Assembly (NCBI GenBank): GCA_900128395.1
Contig: LT649335.1
Coordinates: 1-36,677, forward strand
Direction: 5' to 3'
Length of the DNA stretch: 36,677 nucleotides
Source: Stramenopiles sp. TOSAG23-2
Taxonomy: Eukaryota > Sar
A program made the position numbers and the translations under genes. Under the pieces are notes generated by a model that worked only from the letters and a program-made list of their open reading frames with translations, searched no databases and had not been told where the DNA came from. Of the stretch, positions 1-9,598 are shown one piece after another. Position 1 is the stretch's first letter; every line of letters starts with the position of its first letter.

Positions 1-510
1 ACTTATTTTACAGTAAACAATACAAAAAATTAGAGGAAATGTGTAATTTTTTATATTTAAGTAAAACCTTGAACCCTCACTCTAAAATCTTATATAAAAA
101 TTTTTCTTGGGGATCAAAATATGCCTTTTAAATATGCTAAAATGAACCATCATCAAAAATATTTGTTTGTTATAATATATTAAATTATACACATCTATAA
201 AAAAACGATGACTATTCCATTATAGCAACATATTTTTGTATCTCTTAGGCCACATATATACCAAATGGCACATATATTTAGATTTAATATTGGCCAATAA
301 CTTGCAGAGATATACGTTATTGACCAAACATGAAGCAATTATTTATTTATTTTTATTTTTTTCAACACCAAGGCATGCGTAACATTGATTATTATTTTTC
401 AATTCTATATAAACATCCATAAACATTCAACTGAGAAACCTATCACAAAATCAATATCCAACATTGGCAAATTTGTGTTGTATGCTTACACTTTCCAGTA
501 AAATCTCCCC
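1..510. other. AT-rich intergenic stretch with one hairpin
   Basis: No ORF with gene-like composition is visible here. The only structure I see is an imperfect inverted repeat: ttggccaataac at 290-301 pairs with gttattgaccaa at 316-327 (11 of 12 positions), with a 14-nt loop. It lies about 180 bp beyond the stop of the minus-strand gene at 511, so it could form in that gene's 3' region. This is inference from position only. Confidence 0.5.
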
Positions 511-1014
511 TTAACTAGCCAACAGAAACTCATGCGGCAGCCACGAAAACATTTCCCGCTTTCCAACAAGCGGTGTCCTTTTCAAGTGGTCTAAATTGAG
601 CGAAACAAAAGTCTTTGTGTCAAGAGACAAGCTTTGTTTACTAGTATTCTTAATACAGTAGTCAAAAAAATTGGTTTGTGTATATTTGTGTTTGGCGTGC
701 TGGTTGCTACTAGCGGAAGTAGGCCACTTATGGCATACATGGAAATGGGTATGGATATTTTGCTGGCAAGTAGTTTCAAGTTGTAACGATTTATTCCAAA
801 TAGATGCTACCTTTCCACCTTCATGTCCAAGACCGTGAAAGCACTTATCATTAGTGCAAATACAATATCCAGAAGAAATTTTTGCAGCAAAGGAAACTCC
901 AGTATTATGAGAGATAACAATACCTGCATAACGTTTATGATTCACAAATTCATAAGCAGGGTTTATACTAAGAAAGGAACCCCCAATTACTTCAATGCGT
1001 GTATGCTTAAGCAT
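511..1014 (-). CDS. Cys/His-rich orphan protein, 168 aa
   Basis: I do not recognise this protein. The frame stays open upstream to 1101, but the codon there is TTG, so I place the start at the first ATG (1014), giving MLKHTRIEVIGG. It lacks the Asn/Lys/Gln runs of most neighbours. It has a cluster of Cys and His residues: CICTNDKCFHGLGHEGG, then HTHFHVCHKW about 30 residues later. This spacing could bind a metal, but it matches no zinc-finger pattern I know. No signal peptide or membrane segment is evident. It is divergent from the coiled-coil gene at 2088 and separated from it by a MITE-like element. It may be a real lineage-specific gene or one exon of a larger gene; ORF length and composition are the only support. 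Confidence 0.45.
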   Translation of the reverse strand: MLKHTRIEVIGGSFLSINPAYEFVNHKRYAGIVISHNTGVSFAAKISSGYCICTNDKCFHGLGHEGGKVASIWNKSLQLETTCQQNIHTHFHVCHKWPTSASSNQHAKHKYTQTNFFDYCIKNTSKQSLSLDTKTFVSLNLDHLKRTPLVGKREMFSWLPHEFLLAS

Positions 1015-1336
1015 TATGGCAGTCTTCGTCCAGTTCCATACTGCAGTGCGAATTAGTATAATAACTATTTTGATAATTATATTTTGTCTACGGATAAGCA
1101 ACTGACTTTCACTTTAACTCTAGACTTGAATATATTCAGGGCGTTTGGTTTCGAAGTTTGGTCTATTTATACATAAAATATCTAATACTGGATGGTAATG
1201 CAGTAATAGGGAATTAAATGTTACTTTATTCTGATGTATATATCAATTTCATATATACCAAAAAAAAATTCCAGAGTTATGGTGCTATGCAGATTATACC
1301 TATTATTGCCCGGCAAATTTTTAAAAGATGCTCATG

Positions 1337-1358
1337 ATGTGATGCGTTAGCATCACAT
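1337..1358. repeat. Perfect 9-bp stem hairpin
   Basis: ATGTGATGC and GCATCACAT flank the loop GTTA. A broader imperfect pairing reaches roughly 1327-1363. It lies in the divergent spacer, about 50 bp left of the MITE-like element. Function is unknown; it could be a binding palindrome or a cruciform. Confidence 0.55.
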
Positions 1359-1409
1359 AGCATTAAAATCACAAAATCCCAAAACATTCTTACGAATAGG
1401 TTCTTACTC

Positions 1410-1820
1410 CTTGTAAATGAGAAGGATTATTATAGTGCATTTCCAAATGACGTTTAATTTAAGTACTAATTTAGTATACTAATTTATGTATATTTGATAG
1501 AGAGATATTGGATATTACAAAAATCGGAAATTCTTAGTTTATACATCGGAATTCTTAGTTAATACATCAAAATAACTACAGTATATATATTAATGCAGTT
1601 GCTAATATTGGCTATTTTAGAATTTTTCGGTAATATGGATTTTTCCGATAAATAATTTTCTAAGCATTTTGTTGTCTGCGAAATTCTTCTGCTAAAAATG
1701 CAAAATGCATGTTGTTCCAATGCCTCTCTATCAAATATTCATAAATTAGTACACTAAATTAGTACTTAAATTAAACGTTGTTTTGAAATCCACTTATAAT
1801 ATATCCTTCTCATTTACAAG
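1410..1820. mobile_element. MITE-like element with ~104-bp terminal inverted repeats
   Basis: The left arm (about 1410-1512) is nearly the reverse complement of the right arm (about 1716-1820). Both ends carry cttgtaaatgagaagg or its complement. A 60-bp inner part around cgtttaatttaagtactaa pairs with only a few mismatches. The roughly 200-bp core has no coding capacity and holds short internal direct repeats (attcttagtt twice near 1530-1560). Weak pairing may continue outward to about 1390 and 1838. I cannot define a target-site duplication. Long TIRs plus a small non-coding core fit a non-autonomous DNA transposon, but no transposase is present in the window. A stem-loop ncRNA is a less likely alternative. 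Confidence 0.6.
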
Positions 1821-2087
1821 TACAAGGCTATCGTAATGGTAGCTAGAGCTAATAAACGTGCAAACGTCGATGAAATAGATCGATCGATTATTTCTGCAGG
1901 ATTCTTCCAGATTTCCAAAAGTTGCAAAAGGCAGTTATGTAATCTTTTTGTTTGTTGCACCTTCTTTTGAAAAAATTAAAATATAATTTTTTAGTGTAAC
2001 ATTACATTAATTTCGTTTGTACAATATAGATTTACAAAGCGTAATAACATTGTCGTTTGTTTTCAAATAAACCACAAAGAAATAAAT

Positions 2088-3770
2088 ATGTTTTTTGGTG
2101 GATTGAAATTACGACGCCCATCGAAAAATTCCAAATCGTCCACAACGAAAAATGATAATGGAAACAATATTAATAATAAGGATAGAAAACATCCAATTTC
2201 GCCGGCGAAAAAAAATAGGCAATATGTCAATGTAAATAATAATCAACCAGTAAACGAAGAGGAAGGTGATGGTGCTGATTTTTGGAGTGAATTAGAGCAA
2301 TCGAATGCCCCGTTGTCGCCATATTCAATGTTGAAGCAAATGTCTCGTACCAAGACTACAAACTTGCAACCGCAACAGCAGCAGCAACAACATATTCAAC
2401 AAAATAGTAATAATAATAAGAACCATCATACAAATTCATCAGCAGTCAATAGATTAATGCAATTGAAACATAATTATATGAACCCCCCAGACACTTCAAA
2501 CATACAACGAAGGAATATAAATCACGGATTACCACCACAACAATTAACAAGTAATGATCCAAATGTAAAACGTGGCAATAATTACATGAACCACACCACA
2601 TCGTCCAAACAACAACAACAACAGCATACTAGTAGAAATAATAATAATAATAATAATGATAAAAAAAAAAGTATATCAAAAAATAATAAGCAAGAATCAT
2701 TATTATCAGAAAAAAAATATAACGATATTATGGCACTTTCTCCATATTCTATGCTGAAAAAGCAACAACAACGAAATCGCTACGATGATGATAGTGATGA
2801 CAACAATAGGTTGTTTAAGATAAATCCAGAGAAACTTTCTGGTGGAATCGGATTAAGCGGCTCCTTATCAGCACGAGAACGAGCATTAGATGCAAAATTA
2901 AGGCAAGATATGAAAATAGAAACGGCAGACGATGCGAATGTTACTCATTCACAACAAGGAATGGGAAGCAAAAATGGCATTAACATTTACAATTATAAAC
3001 CATCATCCATTTTGAATGTTGATCTAGGAAATTTAGATCAATTGACGGATGAGGAGGTTAATGAATTATTTTTTAAAAGTTTAGATGAGGTTGAACAATA
3101 TCAACAGATTAGAGATGCAAATAGATTGCAATTTCAAAAGTTAGAGAAACAACGTGTAGAGATGGAACGACAATATGCACAAGAAAAAGCGGTAAGGAAC
3201 GCAACGAAAGGAACATTGGAACAACAAATAAAACGAAGCGAAAAAGAAATATGCAACTTGTACGATGCAATTGAAATTACACAAAAAAGATACGATGGAC
3301 AAGCAATTGAAATAGAAGAACTAAAACATAAATTGTATGAAATAGGAAAACCAAATGGAGTAAAAGATGAGGAGATTAATTTTGATGCATTATTAGCTAA
3401 ATACAAAGATGATGATAAGGATGCTTTAATCCGAGCATTGTACAGCGCAAACCGCAATAGGAAATACTTAGAGGAAGAGCTTGTAAGAACTAAAGGTACA
3501 GCTCGTCGGGATCGCTTAGCATATAAAAACTTATTAAATGAAAAGTTTGCATTGTTAATAAATAACAAGGATAATACCAATAATATTGAACATGCCGTTG
3601 TTATACAACTGACCGCTTTGAAAACCCGTATCGAAGAATTAGAAGAGGAGAATAAGATAACAAATACTGTGTATAAAACTCGGTTGAGTAGATTGCATAG
3701 TGACTTTTCACGGCAATATATCAAATTAAGAGAGTTACAAGAGCGCAATAATAAGCAAACAGAAAAATGA
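2088..3770 (+). CDS. Disordered/coiled-coil protein with duplicated LSPYSMLK motif
   Basis: A 560-residue protein starting in MFFGGLKLRR. Residues 1 to about 300 are low-complexity, with runs of Asn, Gln and Lys. Two short islands interrupt this: PLSPYSMLKQ near residue 75 and ALSPYSMLKK near residue 214. They are almost identical and therefore probably a docking or phosphorylation motif. From about residue 310 to the end the sequence is heptad-like, rich in Glu/Lys/Leu, and predicted to be coiled coil, with an acidic start (NLDQLTDEEVNELFFKSLDE). There is no signal peptide, membrane segment or enzyme motif. A cytoskeletal or centriolar scaffold is plausible given the other coiled-coil genes nearby, but I recognise no family. 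It is convergent with the gene ending at 4273. Confidence 0.8.
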   Translation: MFFGGLKLRRPSKNSKSSTTKNDNGNNINNKDRKHPISPAKKNRQYVNVNNNQPVNEEEGDGADFWSELEQSNAPLSPYSMLKQMSRTKTTNLQPQQQQQQHIQQNSNNNKNHHTNSSAVNRLMQLKHNYMNPPDTSNIQRRNINHGLPPQQLTSNDPNVKRGNNYMNHTTSSKQQQQQHTSRNNNNNNNDKKKSISKNNKQESLLSEKKYNDIMALSPYSMLKKQQQRNRYDDDSDDNNRLFKINPEKLSGGIGLSGSLSARERALDAKLRQDMKIETADDANVTHSQQGMGSKNGINIYNYKPSSILNVDLGNLDQLTDEEVNELFFKSLDEVEQYQQIRDANRLQFQKLEKQRVEMERQYAQEKAVRNATKGTLEQQIKRSEKEICNLYDAIEITQKRYDGQAIEIEELKHKLYEIGKPNGVKDEEINFDALLAKYKDDDKDALIRALYSANRNRKYLEEELVRTKGTARRDRLAYKNLLNEKFALLINNKDNTNNIEHAVVIQLTALKTRIEELEEENKITNTVYKTRLSRLHSDFSRQYIKLRELQERNNKQTEK

Positions 3771-4166
3771 TATTGATGACGTATTATATATTATGAACGC
3801 ATGTATATCAACGAGAGGTATTTACCACGGGAAGCACGCGTAAAATTATTATAACTTTAGATTTTAATAAACATTCATTTAATATGTATGTCAATATTTA
3901 ATTTAATTTACTACACATTATATTAATTAATATATGCACAGTATCAAGAGAGGAGGAGAGTGTTTAAAAATAAAATATGTGATACACGATATTTATATAT
4001 TTTTTAATGCATAAACACTATATATATACGAAGTATAATATATGTGCATGTAGAGAAAATTTTTATATGTGACAACCATTATTATATACATGCATCATGT
4101 ATATCCGGATACAGATATCGCAAATTATTAATTTAAATTTACCCCGTCACCCCGTCAGCCTCTTTT

Positions 4167-4197
<31 letters not shown>

Positions 4198-4272
4198 CAT
4201 TTTTTAGAATCAGAAAGCTTCGTAAGTCGCACGAATGATTTAATATTTTAATATACTCGTATTTCCTTTTTG
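3771..4272. other. Convergent intergenic region with poly(A)-type signals and an (AC)12 tract
   Basis: This joins the 3' ends of two convergent genes. It holds an AATAAA at about 3868 for the plus-strand gene, AT-rich sequence, and an uninterrupted (AC)12 microsatellite at 4174-4197. I see no gene. Confidence 0.6.
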
Positions 4273-7200
4273 TTAAACAGGATTCGAAGAGATGCGACGT
4301 TGTTGGGTATTATAAGAATTTACATATTGAACATTTATAGGCGTAGTGTTGATATTGTTTAAACTTTGCATTTGCAGATAGTGTTGTCTATCGGAAGCTT
4401 GGGATTGGCTCCTAGAACTTCCCATTGACTGATGATTTAGCTCGTCATTATAAAGAAATGGAGATTTCCTATTGTTATTAGCATTATGAATTTGCCTTCT
4501 AGCATTTTCCATGGCTCTGGTGCTTGGTATTTCGTTTCCTAAAAATGGCACATGTCGCCCCGTGTTACCATGCAATGGCAAATATGATTTGGATCGGCCT
4601 TCAGATGAAGAAGTATTTGATGGCGGTCCGGAATTATTACTAATGGATATGCGAGTTTTATCAACGAACGAATGGCTTAAACGCGTAGTGTTATTAGCAT
4701 CACTACCATCAATACTGCTGCCATTCATGCTACCATATACTTGTTGCTGCCGTGATACACTTTTCGATTCCGACGCTTGTTGTTGTTGCTTTAAAAATCG
4801 TTTCAACATTGGATTGCTTTCCTGTTCGTATAGATTATTCATGGTTTGGAGACTCTCGGGAGTCACATCGTTTCCAGAATTTCTAGAACTTTCCCTAGAA
4901 GATAAATAAGTAAGCGAAGTAGAACTGCTTGATCGCGGCATTGATGCATTGCTATTCTTCTTGTTATTGTTGTTGTAATTATTATAATTATTATTATGAT
5001 GCGTTTGTGAATAATAAGGCTTGCCAATTTGGCTATACGACGAGGATGGCTGGGGTACCGACCATCTATTACTATTGTTGTAAACATGGCCCATTGTATT
5101 CAATGGCTGTTGTTGGTGATTATGATATGTTGAATGTGGTACTTGTTGTTGTAAATATGGCGCTGCTGGTGGCAGTTGTTGCTGCTGTAGCAATGGCGGT
5201 GTATATTGCCCACCATAGAACATTCTGCTACGATTAAACATGATGGATGTATTCACAGGTGATGTATTCATCGAGGATGGTTGATGCGAGCGAATAATGC
5301 CTCCTGATTGTGGTGATTGCTGCATCGAACTTGATTGTCTAAATTGTTGTAGTTGCTGCTTTTGATTAAACGGCTGATCTATATTGTTTTTCTTCTGCTT
5401 ACCATTATTATTGTTCACTGGACTAATTAAGCTTGGGACTACCCCCTTGTCCACCGAGAACGATTGTGTCGTATTGATGGATACATGTGGAGGAGCACGG
5501 CCTTGTTTTCGCAATTGTGATTGCAGCATTGCAATCTGCTGTTGCGACCGCAACATTTTTTCTTGATACAGATTCCTCACCGTTTTGTGTGGATCCATTT
5601 CACACTGTATTAAAATGGAAATCCCTTTTGATTTCGCTGTCACTGAGCTCCTGCTACTGTCGTTACTGTGTACATTGATATTATTCTTAGACGTGTTTGA
5701 TTCATTGCTATTGAATATAGTTGTGTCGCCAGCGCTTTCATCACTCCCTTCTTCGTTATTAATATTCATATTGTCATTCCTAAAGTTTCGGAAGTGTCGT
5801 GGATCAATTTGCTTTCCCAAGGTTACTTTTGGAACAAATACAACATTTCTATTAACACGGTTCTTTATATTATTATTACTATTACTAACATTAGTGGTAG
5901 TAGTAGTAGTCGTAGTAGTGGTATTGATTGTTGCTGTTGCTGTATCAAATTCTGAGTTATTTAGTACTCGATCATTTGCTTTTTGAGCATTATTGCCAAT
6001 TGTTTTAGATGCAACTACATAATTTGTCTGATCCATGCTTTCCCGTCTGCTACTATTGGCACTACTACTACTACTACTATCATGTAAACCGTCTTCATCG
6101 TCATCGCCGTCATTATTACTAGAGTTAGAATTTTTCTCATTACTGTTGCTTCTACTTCTGTTTTTATTATTTTCGCGTATATCGTTGCTATTGTCCTTAT
6201 TATGATTATTCATGATACGGGAGTTAGACTTTTTTTTCAATTTTCGGTCATTGCTTTCCTCACTACTGTCACTTTCATCTCCTTCTTCACTATGCCGTCC
6301 TTTTTTACCTTTGCGATTATTCGAAAGGTTGTTATATTGCTGTTGGGGGTCGATATTGTTTTTGTTTGGAGAATTTTGATTTCCACTTTGTCGGAGATGA
6401 CAAGAATCTGTATTTTCTTGTAGTTGTTGTTCTTTCTGTCCTGCATTATTAAATTTCGTTGGATTGTTTTTCTTTCTACTACTACTAATTCCAGAAGAAG
6501 CAATAGCAGCGATTGCAAGCATCTCCTTGTTATCTGTACCAGTACCAGTCGAGATACTATCAGTACGTTTGCGCTTATTTTTTTTAACATGATCCAATTC
6601 ATCAATGTTACTCTTATTGTTCTTGCTAGCCTTCTTTTTTTTGATATTTTTACTTTCGTTCCTTTTGGCAAGTTCCAAAGAAAAAAGATCACCAGATCCA
6701 CGCAAAGCGTTGTTATTTATTTTTTCATTATTATTATTGTTATTACTATTATCCATATTATTGTTGTTGGTATTACTATAAGTAGAATTTGACACCCTGC
6801 GCTCTATTAACTTTTGCGATTCTTCTGTAGAATCTAACCTTGAACCGGAAGAGCTATTTTGACGTGGAAGCAATTGTTGATTTCCATTATCGTTACTCAT
6901 ATTGATATTATTGTTACTTCCATGGAAACTATCGCTTCGACTTTTGTCTACAGCATTGTGAAATAAGTTCATTAACATTTCTGTTTCCTCTTGATTTATA
7001 AATGTTTCTGGCATATTGCCATATTCTTGACTGTACATAGATTGCTGTTGCATAGGCGTTAAATTTTCTTGGCTGTTCATATCCAACGGGTCAAACATAT
7101 TCATAGAAAAATCACCAGATGGAAATCTGAAGTTATCTAAGCCATCGTCTCTTGGATTTAATGGTGGAGAATCCATCGATTGCATATAATCCTCCATCAT
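4273..7200 (-). CDS. Large disordered Asn/Ser-rich protein, probable nuclear regulator
   Basis: 975 residues, starting MMEDYMQSMDSPPLNPRDD. The first ~70 residues mix acidic residues with Phe, Met and Leu (FRFPSGDFSMNMFDPLDM), like a transcription activation region. Basic clusters (KKKKASKNNK near residue 188 and KKNKRKR near 206) look like nuclear localisation signals. Most of the rest is Asn, Ser, Gln and Thr repeats. A few non-repetitive islands stand out: NVVFVPKVTLGKQIDPRHFRNF near 450, and ILIQCEMDPHKTVRNLYQEK followed by a short helical Gln/Leu stretch near 530-560. These may be the conserved functional parts. I see no DNA-binding fold, so a transcription-cofactor role is inference. 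The GTT/ATT codon runs create many open antisense frames that are not genes. Confidence 0.75.
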   Translation of the reverse strand: MMEDYMQSMDSPPLNPRDDGLDNFRFPSGDFSMNMFDPLDMNSQENLTPMQQQSMYSQEYGNMPETFINQEETEMLMNLFHNAVDKSRSDSFHGSNNNINMSNDNGNQQLLPRQNSSSGSRLDSTEESQKLIERRVSNSTYSNTNNNNMDNSNNNNNNEKINNNALRGSGDLFSLELAKRNESKNIKKKKASKNNKSNIDELDHVKKNKRKRTDSISTGTGTDNKEMLAIAAIASSGISSSRKKNNPTKFNNAGQKEQQLQENTDSCHLRQSGNQNSPNKNNIDPQQQYNNLSNNRKGKKGRHSEEGDESDSSEESNDRKLKKKSNSRIMNNHNKDNSNDIRENNKNRSRSNSNEKNSNSSNNDGDDDEDGLHDSSSSSSANSSRRESMDQTNYVVASKTIGNNAQKANDRVLNNSEFDTATATINTTTTTTTTTTNVSNSNNNIKNRVNRNVVFVPKVTLGKQIDPRHFRNFRNDNMNINNEEGSDESAGDTTIFNSNESNTSKNNINVHSNDSSRSSVTAKSKGISILIQCEMDPHKTVRNLYQEKMLRSQQQIAMLQSQLRKQGRAPPHVSINTTQSFSVDKGVVPSLISPVNNNNGKQKKNNIDQPFNQKQQLQQFRQSSSMQQSPQSGGIIRSHQPSSMNTSPVNTSIMFNRSRMFYGGQYTPPLLQQQQLPPAAPYLQQQVPHSTYHNHQQQPLNTMGHVYNNSNRWSVPQPSSSYSQIGKPYYSQTHHNNNYNNYNNNNKKNSNASMPRSSSSTSLTYLSSRESSRNSGNDVTPESLQTMNNLYEQESNPMLKRFLKQQQQASESKSVSRQQQVYGSMNGSSIDGSDANNTTRLSHSFVDKTRISISNNSGPPSNTSSSEGRSKSYLPLHGNTGRHVPFLGNEIPSTRAMENARRQIHNANNNRKSPFLYNDELNHQSMGSSRSQSQASDRQHYLQMQSLNNINTTPINVQYVNSYNTQQRRISSNPV

Positions 7201-8325
7201 AATTATATATATACAAGTTCAATAAAAGGGTATATATATATATATATTATATATATTGTATGGACAAACGAATTAAATTATAATGTGTATGTGATATTGT
7301 AACGTAAGTTGAGATACCAAATGTGATCTGTTTATATATATATATATACCAGTCCCACAAAAAAATTTTGTCTCGTGTTGTATGTTTACTGTATGTAATA
7401 TATATATCCAACTTTTGTCTCCTCTTGATATATATTATTAACCAAATTTTGGATCTACTACTATTAAAAGAGAAGGCGAATATCTGTAATCACGAATGTT
7501 GGTATTATAATGCCCACGCACAGACACACAGAGAGAGAGAGAGAGAGAGAGAATAATATATATACCAATCAATATAATATCTATCAATCTATCTATATAT
7601 CTATCTATCTATATATAAATAAATCTATACAGAAATATAATAATGGATATATATATAATCTAACATCGATTGCCATTGCCAGATTGGAGAATGAATGGAT
7701 GTATATCTGTATCATCAATTTACAATATTGCACACATTGCCATTTAAGAATATAATTTAATAAAAAAGGGGAAAGAAATGGTTGAGAAATTTGATAGGAA
7801 CATATACTTGGTAGAATATATAACCAACGTTTCAGTTTATATCAGGATGTGCATGTTGATATCCCCGCTCGCGTGTGAATAGAGTGCTGTGTGATGGTAG
7901 ACATTAGCAGGTACACAGTATTACAATATCTTAATTTACACCATTCGTCGTTTGTTATCCACAAAAGGGTCAGCAACCAGCCACGTTTGCTACATTTACA
8001 TGTATCATGTGTATCTATAAGGCTTGCCCAAGGCTTGGTCATATATCAATAGAGAAGAAAATTTCAAATAATATTATATGTTACAGAAAAAGGGAAACAA
8101 CAGCGGAAAATAAACAAACAAATCCTATAGCCGGGCCAGGCGGCTATAATACTGTTATAGTTACTATTACAATTAAATATTTTGTATAACCGGATCGGAT
8201 ATTTATATTTTAAACAATATTATTATTAATATGTAAAATATACCTTTTTTTCAACAGCCTATTTTGATGCGATGTGATGTCGATCAAATTTTCATCAAAC
8301 TCATATGTGGTTGTTGATCCTCTAA
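7201..8325. other. Long microsatellite-rich intergenic region with a GC-raised island
   Basis: About 1.1 kb without a convincing gene. It has (TA)n next to the start at 7200, (GA)11 at 7531-7552 and (CTAT)n near 7579-7613. Between about 7840 and 8170 base composition is visibly less AT-rich than the surroundings. That stretch ends in a hairpin: TATAGCCG at 8126-8133 and CGGCTATA at 8141-8148 around a 7-nt GGCCAGG loop. The island could be a non-coding RNA gene, an old insertion or a decayed gene. I could match it to no tRNA, snRNA or SRP signature by eye. Confidence 0.5.
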
Positions 8326-8510
8326 AATCAAAAATGACTTAATAATTTATACTTGAAAGGGAAATTAGAATACATCAAAAGGCTATATCTTAGTTCAACT
8401 ATCAAATGACCAATAATGTATACTTGAAAGGGAATTAGAATACTAAATTGACGCAATCTTTGACATCTTTACCTATCAAATGTGACTATAATAATTTATA
8501 TACTTCAACA
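8326..8510. repeat. Three diverged ~74-bp tandem copies upstream of the GST gene
   Basis: Related blocks begin near 8326, 8399 and 8474. Each contains a version of atcaaatgac, then taataatttatacttgaaag; the first two add aattagaatac. The same short words recur in reverse orientation at 25405-25440 and in part at 31536-31552 and 31687-31702, so this is a small dispersed family. The array ends roughly 140-200 bp before the GST start and so occupies its promoter region. A (CAA)n tract follows at about 8513-8537. Confidence 0.55.
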
Positions 8511-8646
8511 TCCAACAACAACAACAACAACAACAAAAATATATATTTATAATTTTTAATTCTTCTTTAAATATGAAATGGTAAAATGATACCACCATAT
8601 GTATACAGCTATATATACGTACATAACTAACAAAATATTATCAATC

Positions 8647-9393
8647 ATGTCGAAATTAATCAATGTTATACGCACATCTACCAGCGCCCAAATACCATGT
8701 ACCATGCCAGCGTCAGGGTTGCATATTACATATTGGGATATAAGAGGTTTATGTCAACCTATTCGTTTGGCATTAGCATATGCAAAAGTTGAATATACTG
8801 ATGTAAGAATTGACGCGGGGAATCCTGCAGAGACGGATACATATAAAAAAGTATGGTTTGATGTTAAACCAGAAGTTGGAAAAACGGTCAAATTTGTAAA
8901 TTTGCCATATTTTTTGGATGGTGATAATAAGGTCGCTATTTCACAATCACAAGCAATATTACGTTATATAGGCAGAAAGTTTAACTTATTAGGAAAAAGT
9001 GAAGTTACAACAGATGTATTATTAAGCGAGGTATATGACTTTGATTCAACCTTTACAAGAATGTGTTATAGCAATTTTGGTCAAATGAAAGGATACTGCG
9101 AAAACAGCTTGCCAGGCGTGTTGGATAAATTTGCTGAGCAATTGGTTTCATGTAATAATACTTTTATCACCGGTGAAGAAATTAGTATTGTTGATTTTAA
9201 ATTTTATGATTTATTAACAAAATGGAAAATTGTTGAAGCTGATGAATCTATTTCAACAAATAAAGTTCTGTCTAATAAAGATATTTGTGATTATATAGAA
9301 CGTATGGAAAACATTGATGCAATCAAACAATATATTACTTCCGATATATTTTTAAGCAGACCATTAAATAACCCACATGCAACTTTTAAGTAA
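8647..9393 (+). CDS. Glutathione S-transferase, mu-like
   Basis: Conjugates glutathione to electrophiles. The N-terminal thioredoxin-like half begins HITYWDIRGLCQPIRLALAY, with the catalytic Tyr placed as in mu-class enzymes. It continues through NLPYFLDGD and the glutathione-binding QSQAILRYIGRKFNL (the equivalent of SNAILCYIARK). The helical C-terminal half follows, with ITGEEISIVDFKFYDLL and ending FLSRPLNN like vertebrate mu GSTs. Three starts are possible: 8599, 8647 and 8704. The last gives 229 residues, close to the usual ~218. The start at 8647 adds an Arg/Ser/Thr-rich, acid-free leader (SKLINVIRTSTSAQIPCT) that could be a mitochondrial targeting peptide, so I used it. Alternative starts could give two locations. 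It is convergent with the gene ending at 9599. Confidence 0.92.
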   Translation: MSKLINVIRTSTSAQIPCTMPASGLHITYWDIRGLCQPIRLALAYAKVEYTDVRIDAGNPAETDTYKKVWFDVKPEVGKTVKFVNLPYFLDGDNKVAISQSQAILRYIGRKFNLLGKSEVTTDVLLSEVYDFDSTFTRMCYSNFGQMKGYCENSLPGVLDKFAEQLVSCNNTFITGEEISIVDFKFYDLLTKWKIVEADESISTNKVLSNKDICDYIERMENIDAIKQYITSDIFLSRPLNNPHATFK

Positions 9394-9598
9394 AGCAAAA
9401 AAAAGAAGAAGGATATATATATAATATAGAGAGAGGTGTTTTGATTTTATTTAATAAAAAGATGCAGATATATATGATATCATGAAAAAAATTTTTAAAA
9501 AAACGACCCGTATAATCTTTGTGCCGTACGTATTTAAATATTCACCTCCACACCATAATCAGACGACATAATATGTACACTCTCTCTTTACTAATCTC

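Noticed and set aside
5585-5986. Long antisense ORFs in the Asn-rich gene at 4273-7200 (also at 4511, 4929, 6202, 6237, 6424)
   Set aside because: AAT/AAC repeats read as ATT/GTT in reverse, which gives stop-free hydrophobic frames; they have no independent features.
7842-8042. 66-codon minus ORF in the GC-raised island
   Set aside because: No recognisable protein features; the island may rather be an RNA gene or remnant.
8126-8148. Alu/SRP-RNA-like start (gccgggccaggcggc)
   Set aside because: Only the GC-rich hairpin resembles the SRP Alu domain; no downstream SRP helices or conserved loops could be found.
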